From NCBI RefSeq assembly GCF_000003605.2, contig NW_003137830.1, forward strand, positions 445,185-468,636: DNA of 23,452 bases. Reading direction: 5' to 3'. The notes beneath the pieces were generated by a model. The model made no database searches. It was not told where the DNA came from and worked only from the letters and a program-made list of their open reading frames with translations. A program made the translations under genes and the position numbers. The stretch comes from Saccoglossus kowalevskii. Its lineage: Eukaryota; Hemichordata; Enteropneusta; Harrimaniidae. This document shows, one piece after another, positions 8,501-18,851 of this stretch (positions are counted from its first letter, which is position 1; the number at the start of each line of letters is the position of its first letter).

Positions 8501-11500
8501 CATTACGTATATCACAATTCCACATCGTCCCTGTGGCATGATTTATTGAACTTGTGATACCACGTAAATACGACGAATCTGCACGAACCAGCGACCACTT
8601 ACCGTTTTCGCATATCGTGTTATGGCAATTCCATATGGATGTTCACTGTGGGATTCGGCGGTACCGGCAATGGCAAGAAATTTATGAGCAGTGTAACCAG
8701 TGGTGCCGAAGAGGGCATTGGTCACAACTCGTGGAGTCCCCTGCGTGATAGTCCCTGTTTTATCAAAAACAACCACGTCAACCTGAAAGATGTAAACAAC
8801 AATCAACCCAATCAGTTTTTAAAATTGTAGATATATTGCATTACCAATATAGTGAACTCATGGAGATTGATTTATCTTTTAAGAACTTTAATTTATGCAA
8901 GTTAATGAGAAGAGAATGTTTGCTGTCTTTTTATTAGACGAAAAAGGATGTTTGCCACTTCCCTAAAATTAGATTTGGGGAAGCATCAATAATTCGTTAT
9001 TCGATTTTCATACTTTAGATGGGGTCTTGATGGCTAGAAATTTAGCTGTATTCCGTAGTTTTGGAATGAATAAAAGTGGAGTTGTAACGAACTAAAGATA
9101 ATATACTATAGAGTAACCTGAAGGGGGCCGGGATGCTAATGATGACGTAAACGTGGGCAAATTTCAACTTAGTTGACTGATCTCGATAGGCACTGGTTGG
9201 ATGGGCAGTTATTTAAAGTGTCTTTTCAAACAAAGATAGTTAAAGTATATTTTGGAAGTTTGAATAGTTGGACTGCAAGACTACTAGTTGCTGGTAGTAT
9301 CAGTAAAACTGGGAATAAATTATCCCATCACTAGACTCTCTGTTTACTGACTGTACAATGTTCGTCGTTGGAAGATCAGCAAATTTTCAACACACTATCT
9401 AGTATGTATTAACCACAAAATACGTTAGAAAATGGTAGTGGTCTCGATTTTGAGAGCTACTTAAATGCGTGGACATTCCTAGTTGCGGGAGCCAGTGACT
9501 TGATCCAATATAAAACTTTATAGGTTTTCGGTCAAAATTAAGAAACATAGTGAGCTGTGATGGTCAAAGAGGGTAAACTTGCCTTTTGCGTCACTTCCAA
9601 TGGTTCACCGCCTTTGATCAGTATCCCATTTACAGCTCCGACACCAGTACCAACCATGACGGCTGTGGGTGTGGCCAGACCCAAAGCGCAGGGACACGCA
9701 ATACACAATACAGAGATTGCACAACTGAAAGCAAGTTGCAGTATTGCTGCGTGTTCGCTTAACTGAGGTTCTGAAGACTTGAAATAGAATTAAAGAAATA
9801 AGAAAACAAAAACATTTATATAGGTCAATGCTCTCACCTATGTCTTAGTAACATACAAAATATTAAAAGTCAGGTGTTTATTATGTAACATGACACATAG
9901 AAGGTATGTTCCTTACTTCAGTTTGGCTAGTGCAGTGATTTAGATAATTCTCAAAATATCCACTATAACCCAGGATGAAATGTATCACCAACGTCAGCAC
10001 CGATAACACAATAATTATAGGTACAAAATATCCGGCTATTTTGTCAGCCAGGCGTTGAATTGGAGCCTGAAATAAAAAAACAGTGTAAAGGTAAGCATGA
10101 TAATAGCTACCGTGACGTCTGGTTCGATATGACATACTAAACTGATGGTCAGTTGTAGCGACATTATCCAAGTCATGTTCCAAGTGTGGCCGGTGTGCAT
10201 TCCAGCCCCTGTCTATATATGCATATAATCGTATTGTACTATATTGGTTCCCATCAGTTTAAAGCGGGAGAGTCGTCACCTCCGCATGCATCAGGTAGCC
10301 GGAGCGTGTCAGTGTTTACACACAAGCGTCTATCCATTTTTTCTTTTCGCGTGTGTTGTTATCGTCGCTTGGGACTCAATTTGCGCGTGCGTGCGTGCGT
10401 ACACATTCATACCTTTGATGTCTGTGCCTCTTCTACCAGTCTAACAATCTGCGATAATGTAGTGTCAGATCCAACACGAGTTGCTTGTATGAGAATATTA
10501 CCGTGTTGATTGATGGTTCCGCCAACTACATGATCACCTGAAAACCATTAATGAAATTAGAAGTCAACTGTTAAACTATTAACAAATAATATTTTGCATC
10601 TAAATATAAGTAAGATAGTACATTATATATTAATGTCATTAAAAATTAAAATTTTAAATAATTTAACGAAGATATTGGCTTCTATATCATTATATTCACT
10701 GGAATGAATTTCCAGTTCCCATCCACATTATGTGCGATATTTCTATAGCGACGACACGCGGGCCAGATAACGTTTGTTTAGGAACCTCGTAAACCCAAGT
10801 TATTTATATATCTTTACCTCCTTGTGTTTAATATTTTACTGCCACGACGGACGGCGTACGAGATGCTTTAATTGACATACAATCTGCAACGCGAAACAAT
10901 CCTCTAAAGACATTCAATTCCGCCAATAGATCTGCCAGAATGTATTTTCTGATGCTAATATATTATTGCATTTTTCGGTAATAATAATAATAATCTTTAT
11001 TGTTATCGTACCTCTATGGGACTTTGATTATAGAATACAATAAAAGTATAGCAATAAAAAAATGAATGAGACTAAAAGAGTATAAAACAAAGTTTTTAAT
11101 AAAATATAATAAATTAGAGTAAATGTTTTTATTTATTTTGAGGCAGCTGGTAGTACTTTTTTCATGTTTTTCTCTCGGATTTTAAAACAATCATGCATGT
11201 ACTATTGAGGAACTGATTTGTTACAACCATTGTTTAGTATTGCAACTATTTTTTCTTTGTCAGGAAGTTTGGGAGGGAGCAGCAAATTTTTGAGAAGCTC
11301 ATTTTGGTAATATCTTATAGCATTGTCGAGGGGGGTTTATTCATTACATTATGATAAATTTTTATAACGTTAAAAGCTGATTATCATTCCATTAATGCTT
11401 AAAAATGATTACGTTCATATTAATTACATTAATAGTTGTTACATACGCCTGTGATTAAAAAAATACCTTGTTTCTTATTGACCGGCATGGACTCCCCAGT

Positions 11501-14500
11501 TATAATGGACTCGTCGACCATTGATATCCCATCATACACTACTCCGTCCACTGGAATCTTAGTTCCCGGAAATATTTTTAGTATGTCTCCTTTGTGCAAC
11601 AATTCCACGCTGATTTCATCTTCGCTGATTGGATGACCTTCGTCGTCGAATCGAACCAATATGGCTTCGCTACATTGAAGTGAGATTAGCTGTGCTAATG
11701 CAGAGGATGTCTTTGCCTGACACGTAAAAAAACTGTATTATAACATTTCTGTTGATTCTCATCTCGGTGTATTAACTGAAAGACTCAATATTGCAGTATT
11801 GATTTTTATATTTTATGTTGATACACGCCATAATATGTGTTTTGAATTAAAGGTGTGTACTATAAATTCAAAGAGCATGCGTCACCCAGAGTGTACATCG
11901 ACAATCAATATCGAATACAATACAAATATTACAACTTAGACACGAGGTGTGCCCGATGGTTTGACTTTTTAATTAGATAAACCAGATTGAGATAAGATGC
12001 CAAACCCCTTGAAAGTTGACACTTCCATTGAAAACATGTACGAATGCATGTGTCACCGGAAGAAGTCACTTTTTTGGTTAAAAAAAAAGAGTTCTGTAAT
12101 TTCAGCATTCGTTATCGGAAATATTGGCATCATTCCTAAAACGCGTTGTTTTAGTCATTAAAATAAGTATGAACTATAGTTCTAAGTAGGGGGTATACAT
12201 TTTTTTGTATGCTGCTATCTGGAAAGGGGTAGGGGTCAGAACGTGACCCTAACGTTTGTTCAGGATAGTTCCCCTGCCCTGGTACAATCCACCACGATCG
12301 CCCATCATCGTTTGCGGGTGCAATCTCAAATACAAGTATCTTATATTTTAACGTATCAGTGATTTGACTGGACATACACAACTAATCTGACCACTGAAGC
12401 TATATTTAGAATACACATGGCCAAAACAAAAACTGATAGCACAAGCTCATGGATTCAACACTGAGTGTACAAGTCATGATAATAGAATGTAATTTTCAAA
12501 TGTTGCTTTTACGCAATGTACAGTATATGAACAAAATGGCGGCTTTAGAATGACCTACCTTTGCTTTGTACTCCAACCATTTGCCAAGACTTACAAACAT
12601 AATTAGCATAGGAGGTGTGTCGAAGAATGTCATGGGGCTTACGTGTATCCCATGTTCAGCATCAATCACCATAGCGATGATAACGATGACGACGGAGTAC
12701 AGATACGCTACAGTAGTTGCCATGGCAATGAGGACGTCCATGTTAGCCGATTTGTGCCGGAGGGCTTTGAATGCACCCACATAGAAATAACGGCCACCAA
12801 GGAACTATGATTAGATCAACATTTAAAGATTAAAGAAGGTTAACAGAGATTATTCACGAAAAAGTATTTGGATTAGTTTTCTTTATCGCCTGCAATGCTA
12901 AATACGTACATTTGGTATTTTCAGGAATTTATAACTTGATATCTGAAAAATCATGACTGCGAATCGTTTAACGGGTGTTATTTTTACTGAAGGTAGCTGG
13001 GATAAAATCAAAACAAAATCTGCTTTGGATATGCCCTTAACCTTCTGCCCATCCTGTAACGCTCCCTTCTCCAGTAAAAAATGTATGGTCCAACCCGAAA
13101 CTGAATCAATGTGAATGTCATTTGCGATATTTGAAAAATAAACACTGAAGAGTAGAATTATCGAAATATCTGAGTGTCTTCCATTATATACGTTTGTTTT
13201 TATCATTTACTACTAAACAAGTGATTTTCTCATGAGCCAAGCTGGTAAATTCGGAAATATTTCAGATATATCGATATGTAATTATAATAATCGCAACGGT
13301 ATATGTGATAAACTGGTGTAATATGAAGTTCATATAAACATTATGATCTTCAGATCGATATTGATATTCACAAGGAACGAAAATTTAATGTGAAAAAAAA
13401 ACATTGTTCTAGTACAACACCGATAGTATAAAGATGCGATAATAAACTATGTAAAGGCGCATGCGCCTACATTTACGTGTACGTGCTAATATTTAAAATA
13501 CGGTACAGAACATTTGTAATTTCAGTTCATTAACACTGTTTATCATTTCTCATAAACCACTGTACGTATCCACATACAATATTGTAGAGGATAATTCCAC
13601 CGAAAACTTACCTGAACGGGTGTGCACAATAAAAACAACAATAAATTCTCTATGGAAACTCCGGGAAGTAAACAACATCTATTTACATCTGGGTGGTTCT
13701 TGTAATATAAGAAGAATCCCAAGTTTACTGATATCGTAGGAATACCAAATATCAGTGATATCAAAAATGACGTGCGCCATCTGAAACGCAAAGTCGTCGT
13801 GGCTTAGAATACGTGACGTGACATAACATAACATGAGTAATGTTTGAACACTTACTAATATTGAATAATAATAGTGAAATAAACACACTTAGAGGTATCT
13901 AAATTTAATCTTTTAAAAGCAAACCATTTTAATACCTCTCCAAGCATGTTGTAATGTTATTGTAATTCAAATGCATATGACAGCAGCGTACATGAGTACG
14001 TGTATACTGTAGTTGAACCACGATGGTTGGAACTTACTGATGCTGGACGATCATGTACGAGACGAACATAGCTCTGGACTCGATTATGTGTCAAATCGAA
14101 AGCAAGAATGCGAGAATATTCTAAGAACATCCTGAATAATACATTTACAGTATAGATTAAATCGCACCGCGTTCTGTTTGATATGGGACTATAGCGACGT
14201 ATACAGCGTGTGTAAAATACTTGTTTGGTTAACATGAAATTCGAACACGCGTGACGACTGACATTATTTCTAGCCTTACGTGTTAATCACTCCCTTACGT
14301 CCACCTCGTAGTATGCCTTGTTTACGCCTGCTTAGATACATCATGGAAGGTAGTGGATATATATTGATATAATTATCATGGGTTTTGACAGTGGCGGATC
14401 CAGCAAAATGTATTGGGGGGTCAAAGCTTCGCTTAAAATTTACGGAGCGTACATCGCAGAGAAGCTATGCGTAATCCAGATCATATGAACGATTGCCTGG

Positions 14501-15614
14501 ACTAAATAGCAGGGTAACTACAGGCAGTGGATTATAAAAACCAGGATAAAGAAAAATAATAATAAAACAAAATTTAATATTACTTCAACAGCATAATTAA
14601 GAATTATCACAAAACTGACACATTCTTCCTCAGAATGTTAATAAACAAATTAATAAATAATTATCACAATTATCACTGCCTGAAATCAAATAATTAATAA
14701 CAAAATTAATAACATTATGACTTTTTAACATGATCACAAACATTATGATGTCACAGCTATTTTAACATGACCACAAATATAAACTGTGATATTATAGTTA
14801 CTTATATTATACATGTTATATAATGGCTTTGAACAGGTTTTTAAAATAATAAATGTACAAGTAAATATATAAATAAAAAATAAATAAAAATAAAGTCAAT
14901 AAATACACTTTCAAAATAAAACAAAAAATGCACTAATATAGTCATACTCATCTTCTACTTTAACATGAAAGTATTTGTAACAAAAATATAATGTTTTAGA
15001 TGTCTCTTGAAAATCTATTTTAGCATGATTATACTGATAATAATTTATCATTTTTTTTTCGTCATGCGTTTGGGGGGCATGCCCTCTGGATCCGCCACTA
15101 GGTTTTGACAAGCAAAATGCTTCGATATATAAGTAATGAGAATTAACTAATATGCTATTATCTCTATTACTGCTTTAAATAGTTGTCATTAATATTTTTT
15201 TCAATGAGAACACATGTAAAAATATTTATAAGCGCTGTGATACGCGAATGAATACAGTAATTCTATTTATATGTCATTACATCCATACAGTTACATCAAT
15301 GCCATTGCAACATTATAATTTGTCAGATTTTGAGAACTACTTTCTGTAAAAATGCATCGACTACGGCTATCAACATAATCATATTCATAGCAATTAAATG
15401 TATTTCCTAGAGCATAATTGAGCATAAAAAATAAGTATATTTTCTATTTTTAAACCAGTATTTTCTGTAAATATGTACAATATCGAATAGACTCACTTAC
15501 TTTCTAATCTCTTCTGCATAATCTAGATTTGCAATTTTATTTTGTGGATCGTCAGGTGCAACTGACACTTCGAATCCCGCATCCTGCAAGTGACAAAAAA
15601 AGACTTTTAGAACA

Positions 15615-15654
<40 letters not shown>

Positions 15655-16406
15655 CATATCATATATATATATATCATCATATATATGTATCGGTCCACAA
15701 CATGTTACCCCCGGGAGGACGTTATATCCAGAAGAAGCTGAATACGAGGAATGTATCAGACTTAAAACCCATCGCTCCAATCTATAATTAGGAAATATTT
15801 GTAACGTGATGAGGGAACTACCCTATTTTCGAATGGAATATGCTATACAAGTCCGAGAAAGTTTATTGTAAATGCAGTACACATGAATGTTGATGTTTCG
15901 GAAATTGTACCCATTGTTCTCAACAAATGTGCTTACTGCAATCGTGGCAGGTGAACCCTACACGCAAGATCATGGCACAAAAATTTATATAGACCAATAG
16001 TCAATGACCGACATCGTGTCCCAGATTGGTCAATGGTCAGTGTGACAAGCCTAGACTTCGTGACATCTTCTTAGCATGGTTATATCTTGTCAGTTGTTGA
16101 TCTTTGATGTACCGTGATCTATGTAAAAGGCAATTTATGATAACAGAGATTTTTGATTTGAGAAACGTGGCCGTTGTTGAAAAATACATGTACATATGCT
16201 CAGTTTGGTGTGTGTGGGGGGGGGGGTGTTATTCGATACACTACCTCGACAATTTCAACGATATCCCGAGGTCCAATGGCATCAGCGTCATAGGCAACTT
16301 TAGCGCTGCTTGTTGCCAGGGCGACAGATGCATACTTAATGCCCGCTCTCTTCATCAGCGTGGTTTCTATGGCATGCACACATGACGAACACGTCATTCC
16401 ACGCAC
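5372..16406 (-). CDS. ATP7: Copper-transporting P1B-type ATPase, ATP7A/ATP7B family (16 exons; 5' end not found)
   Basis: This pump moves Cu(I) across the trans-Golgi or plasma membrane using ATP. Exons on the minus strand, 5' to 3': 16406-16245, 15583-15501, 13780-13612, 12804-12559, 11716-11467, 10537-10413, 10066-9917, 9762-9583, 8782-8603, 8208-7995, 7881-7714, 7425-7283, 6816-6613, 6284-6167, 5941-5839, 5576-5372. They total 2700 bp (899 residues plus TAG) with consistent phases. Order: one heavy-metal domain (GMTCSSC), TM1-4, actuator domain (TGES), TM5-6 with CPC, P-domain (DKTGT), N-domain (SEHP, VPGYG), [12 protein letters not shown], and TM7-8 with YN and MAASS. All signature motifs are intact, so the gene looks functional. 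All introns are GT-AG except one GC-AG (8783-9582). A stop lies directly upstream of the first exon in frame, so at least one more exon exists. Animal ATP7 proteins usually carry several N-terminal metal domains; none is visible up to 21.7 kb. The gene predates the ATP7A/ATP7B split known from vertebrates if this is an invertebrate. Introns over 300 bp hold only the repeats listed here. Confidence 0.95.
5839..5941 (-). CDS. ATP7: ATP7 exon: TM8
   Basis: A 103 bp exon: [20 protein letters not shown] and SLLLK. MxxSS is the third intramembrane copper-binding motif of P1B-1 ATPases. Confidence 0.92.
6167..6284 (-). CDS. ATP7: ATP7 exon: TM7
   Basis: A 118 bp exon, too short to stand out as an open frame: [34 protein letters not shown]. 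The YN pair in TM7 is a conserved copper ligand site in this family. Confidence 0.92.
6372..6537 (-). mobile_element. TTAA MITE family A, copy 2 (complete)
   Basis: The body is 6376-6533 (158 bp) with intact TTAA on both sides (6372-6375, 6534-6537). The termini are AGCGGGAGGGTCGTCACC on the left and, as reverse complement on the right, AGCGGGGCAGTCGTCACC; both ends continue into CTGCGCA. It lies in the ATP7 intron between the GDGVNDSP and TM7 exons, inverted relative to copy 1. This is the best reference copy of the family. Confidence 0.85.
6613..6816 (-). CDS. ATP7: ATP7 exon: P-domain, GDGVNDSP
   Basis: A 68-codon exon with [30 protein letters not shown] and [15 protein letters not shown]. 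The first two Asp-rich motifs bind Mg at the phosphorylation site. Confidence 0.95.
7283..7425 (-). CDS. ATP7: ATP7 exon: P-domain, TGDN
   Basis: A 143 bp exon with [20 protein letters not shown] and [18 protein letters not shown]. Confidence 0.93.
7714..7881 (-). CDS. ATP7: ATP7 exon: end of N-domain
   Basis: A 168 bp exon with [20 protein letters not shown] and [11 protein letters not shown]. The donor AATG|GTAATG splits a Gly codon; read-through meets a stop at 7682-7684. Confidence 0.92.
7995..8208 (-). CDS. ATP7: ATP7 exon: N-domain core
   Basis: A 214 bp exon. [16 protein letters not shown] carries the GxG nucleotide loop. It then has a variable, poorly conserved insert ([16 protein letters not shown] and on), as is usual in this part of ATP7. 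Confidence 0.92.
8378..8491 (+). mobile_element. TTAA MITE family B, copy 1
   Basis: TTAA occurs at 8378-8381 and 8488-8491. The left end AGGGCGGCAGTCGTCGTGCC is kept; about 18 bp of the right terminal repeat is missing compared with the copy at 19638-19770. The core (GATATGGGACTCATAG, GTATACAACGCGTGTA, CATGAAATTCGAACACGC) is shared with the copies at about 14157 and 19638. It lies in an ATP7 intron. Confidence 0.75.
8603..8782 (-). CDS. ATP7: ATP7 exon: phosphorylation site and start of N-domain
   Basis: A 60-codon exon with [17 protein letters not shown], in which Asp of DKTGT is phosphorylated in the cycle, and [18 protein letters not shown], whose SEHP His positions ATP and is mutated in Wilson disease. 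Confidence 0.95.
9583..9762 (-). CDS. ATP7: ATP7 exon: TM6 with the CPC copper site
   Basis: A 60-codon exon containing [19 protein letters not shown] (transmembrane CPC) and [15 protein letters not shown]. The acceptor is the second of two AGs 8 nt apart; the first would put a stop codon in frame at once. The donor is the non-canonical AAG|GCAAGT. Confidence 0.93.
9917..10066 (-). CDS. ATP7: ATP7 exon: TM5
   Basis: A 50-codon exon, phase 0-0. It starts [16 protein letters not shown] and continues through the hydrophobic segment [16 protein letters not shown] to SQTE, as in vertebrate ATP7. Confidence 0.93.
10259..10405 (+). mobile_element. TTAA MITE family A, copy 3 (right end lost)
   Basis: The left end is TTAA (10259-10262) followed by AGCGGGAGAGTCGTCACC. 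Similarity to copies 1 and 2 runs through AAGCGTCTA and CGCTTGGGACTCAATT to about 10390, then becomes a (GTGC)n run. The right terminal repeat is gone, and exon sequence starts at 10413. The right boundary is approximate. Confidence 0.7.
10413..10537 (-). CDS. ATP7: ATP7 exon: end of actuator domain
   Basis: A 125 bp exon encoding [20 protein letters not shown] and [14 protein letters not shown]. Its donor TCAAAG|GTATGA lies about ten bases from the truncated end of family A copy 3. Confidence 0.93.
10979..11100. repeat. (ATA)n tract followed by AT-rich repeat-like tail
   Basis: AATAATAATAATAATCTTTA and the next ~90 bp resemble the tail of a retroposed element, but no body or target duplication could be defined. 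The ATP7 intron 10538-11466 otherwise holds nothing I recognise. Confidence 0.25.
11467..11716 (-). CDS. ATP7: ATP7 exon: actuator domain with TGES
   Basis: A 250 bp exon starting [14 protein letters not shown]. It holds [16 protein letters not shown] and [20 protein letters not shown] is the dephosphorylation motif. The donor CAAG|GTATTT splits a Gly codon. Confidence 0.95.
12559..12804 (-). CDS. ATP7: ATP7 exon: TM3-TM4
   Basis: An 82-codon exon, phase 0-0. It contains [20 protein letters not shown] (the platform region), [17 protein letters not shown], and [20 protein letters not shown], which are strongly conserved in ATP7. Confidence 0.95.
13455..13468. promoter_or_regulatory. Perfect 14 bp palindrome with NRF-1-like core
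   Basis: AGGCGCATGCGCCT is a perfect dyad and contains GCGCATGCGC, the NRF-1 consensus core. It is intronic in ATP7; regulatory use is only a possibility. Confidence 0.25.
13612..13780 (-). CDS. ATP7: ATP7 exon: TM1-TM2
   Basis: A 169 bp exon. It starts [19 protein letters not shown] (TM1) and ends [18 protein letters not shown] (TM2), both aligned with the family pattern of FGIP and LCTFVQ. The extracellular or lumenal loop is short (NHPDVNRCC). Confidence 0.92.
14157..14262 (+). mobile_element. TTAA MITE family B, copy 3 (degraded)
   Basis: The core matches copy 1: CGCGTTCTGTTTGATATGGG, GCGACGTATACAGCGTGTGT and CATGAAATTCGAACACGCG. TTAA is at 14157-14160, but both terminal repeats are eroded. 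It lies in the ATP7 intron before the TM1-TM2 exon, upstream of the hAT-type element. Confidence 0.6.
14381..15108. mobile_element. hAT-type non-autonomous transposon with 8 bp target duplication
   Basis: The 712 bp element at 14389-15100 begins CAGTGGCGGATCCAG and ends CTGGATCCGCCACTA (14 of 15 inverted matches). It is bracketed by the direct repeat GGTTTTGA (14381-14388 and 15101-15108). An 8 bp duplication and CA-G termini are typical of hAT elements. Runs of G lie just inside both ends. The interior (about 14530-15055) is very AT-rich and carries no transposase frame. Confidence 0.9.
15501..15583 (-). CDS. ATP7: ATP7 exon: end of metal-binding domain and linker
   Basis: An 83 bp exon (phase 0 to 2) beginning [10 protein letters not shown], the last strand of the metal domain, then a short polar linker leading to TM1. 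The donor is AGAAA|GTAAGT. Confidence 0.88.
15616..15690. repeat. (AT)n microsatellite
   Basis: Two (AT)n runs, about 15616-15650 and 15661-15690, are separated by GTATCATATC. They lie in the 661 bp ATP7 intron between the two metal-domain exons. Confidence 0.95.
16211..16226. repeat. (GT)n and poly-G tract near an ATP7 donor
   Basis: GTGTGTG followed by eleven G sits about 20 bases inside the intron after the metal-domain exon. On the transcribed strand it reads as a C-run then CA repeats. Confidence 0.85.
16245..16406 (-). CDS. ATP7: ATP7 exon: last N-terminal metal-binding domain
   Basis: This is a 54-codon, phase 0-0 exon. GMTCSSC is the Cu(I)-binding loop, followed by IETTL and, later, [11 protein letters not shown]. 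The match is best to the domain nearest the membrane in vertebrate ATP7 (the sixth of human ATP7B), including the ASVALATS and IGPRDI segments. The acceptor follows TTTAATAG; the donor is GAG|GTAGTG. Confidence 0.93.
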
Positions 16407-18773
16407 CTATTAAATTACAATATGATATCGGATTAGTAGATGTCGCTTAAGTAGAAATTGAGTCAATTGTAATAAAAAAATAAAATCTTATTTTTCACAT
16501 CTCAATCTCATATATAAATAAAAATATAACTAATTAAGACAATATACGTTGTATGTTCCCTTATTCCATATAAATTATCTTGACACTTGAATATTATCAT
16601 GTGACAATCTCCAAACGCTTCAAAACCTAGTGCTTTGGAGTATTGACAATATATTTTCGAAGATTATCAAAAACTAAGTTATTAATGGCCACGATTTAAT
16701 ATGTTCGAAACTTAATGGCCATGTTTCCAGCTGTGTCACAGAAGCTGTACACATATTGCCTCTCAAAAATAAATATACATATATCGAACTCGGTATGCAA
16801 ATGAGTGGAACGCGAACGTAAACTTGATTTATTCAATTCGCATAGTAAGTTTATTTTGTTCCTCGAGGGCTTAGAAACAATGAAAATCACGGCACTTGAT
16901 TAATATTTCAAATTATTCTGAGTCATTCGTGAGATACCTTATAATAATTAAACATTTTTATGGCTTACAGTGAGATGGAGAACGGCACCGCCATCGTCTT
17001 TATTAATACCTTCAGACGTCTGCGTCATCGTGACGTCATTCACTTACTCTTTGCACTGTATGAAATATTTGGCAGTAGTGTGATTGTTGCCAGGACCACG
17101 CGACTTGATGTAACAGCAATACGTAACCCAGACACAGCGAGAACTTTGATAATCTTGAAATGAACAAATACAATTGATCAGATGTCCATATTGAATTATT
17201 ACTTACATAAGTCATTCAGTTACAAAATAGAGGGGGGTGCTCAATTTTCAAAAGGAATTATTGGACGGTGTGTGTTTTGAGAGATGGCATATATTTCAAA
17301 TTAAAGCACTGTGTGTACATTCAGTAAGAATAGGTCGCCATTAAATGAGCTAACGTTGAATTCTCATTGTGTGGTCTGCAGAAAACATCTCACTGGTCCC
17401 TGCATAATAAGAGTTTGGATTTATGCGCATACGCACATGCGACAAGAGTCTATGCATCAACTTCCAGAGTGTTTGAACGAAATTTGGCTCAGCTTTCGAA
17501 GTCCAATTCATGATACTACGTCCCAGTTGTAGGCAATTGACATTTTCTGCAGATATTAAGTTTCTAGATTACTCCCGGCGAATTACCTGAATCCATGCTA
17601 TTTAAAATTTCCCCGGAGATTACCATAATCCAAGCTAATCTCTGCTAGCCAATCTATGCAGTAATGGAATTTCTGATTTGTGTTGTCATCACGTCTGACA
17701 TCATGTGTGGGTGGGAATGCGTTATGCTAGTATTTTAGTCTGTGTATGCATTATGGAAATATGTAAAATATGGAATCAACTTGTGAAAAAACACGTTTAG
17801 TTGACTAAATATTTCATTTTTCCTTAGGAATCACTTCGTAGTAGTAATAGTAACTCATTAAAAGCGTTTAATGGAACACAGGTAATTTTCAGATACTTAA
17901 GTGTTAATTTAAATTCGAAGATTTATTGTGGTGAAATTTAAAATCCATTTCAAAAAGGGTGAATTTCCATTATTTATCAGAGTGGCCTCGGGTTGTACAT
18001 TAGGAAAATAGTTTTAAAATAAGCCACTATGACCCTTGCTACGTACATTCAGATTTCGGCCATCTGAACAAATCAATCCTTAAGCTACATGTAACTAGTG
18101 AGTTCTGATGTATTGACTGTAATATTTACGATGTCAATAATATTAAGGAAAGGGCGCGACGAAACAGTACTCGTGTTTCAGCTCGATTGTTGCGAGTCAT
18201 TAGTAATATGAAAATTGAAAATAATAATCATTTGGTGACAATTCATCCGTGTTTTCAATCCAGTCGTAGGAAATGAACACATTCTACATGAAATCTATCA
18301 AAAGAGAGTAATTTATTTCGTGCTGACAGCTCATTAAACTTGTACAGTCAGTGCAGGCAGCGTGGGAGAAATCACTCACATTTTATGTGACATTTCGTTT
18401 TTATTTAGCTCCATGATTCTCTAACCCCTCCCACCCTCTGTCTCGAAACTCACATCAGTGCGCATTATGAATGAATTGTTTACATTGGTAATTAGGATTG
18501 AAATTCATTACGTGCCATGATATCAACATATATACTAAAGATAAAGAAAACAAAACACAAGGGGTGAATAATGTACATTATTTAAAAGTCGGGACACACA
18601 ATTGCTGTCGCCATTGTCGTCAATATCCACCCCCCCCCATTAATCTCTTTACAACAAGTGCGATAGGACGAAATACGTATAACCAACCTTGATTTAAACG
18701 GCACGTTGTTCACCTTGATTTGTCCGTGACAGGGGGACTATGAGTTGTCTACAAACACAGGTACGTATCTTAC

Positions 18774-18851
18774 CATATGGCGTGCATGACGCGTTTAGAC
18801 ACGACTGTAATTCCAAGACTGACTGCAGAAAGTGTGTATGACGTGACGTCA
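18774..18851 (-). promoter_or_regulatory. Candidate 5' exon and promoter of ATP7 (speculative)
   Basis: On the minus strand an ATG at 18776-18774 is followed directly by GTAAGA, a good splice donor. Joined to the acceptor at 16406 it gives Met-Val-Arg-Gly-Met-Thr-Cys in frame (phase 0). A perfect CRE palindrome TGACGTCA lies about 70 bp upstream (18844-18851). An out-of-frame ATG lies twelve bases before it, which weakens the case. No transcript evidence is available. Confidence 0.15.

Noticed and set aside
16960-17163. Minus-strand reading with a good donor (AAAGA|GTAAGTG) as an extra metal-binding-domain exon
   Set aside because: No MTCxxC loop; the frame that looks faintly domain-like has the wrong phase for the next exon, and the right phase gives no domain.
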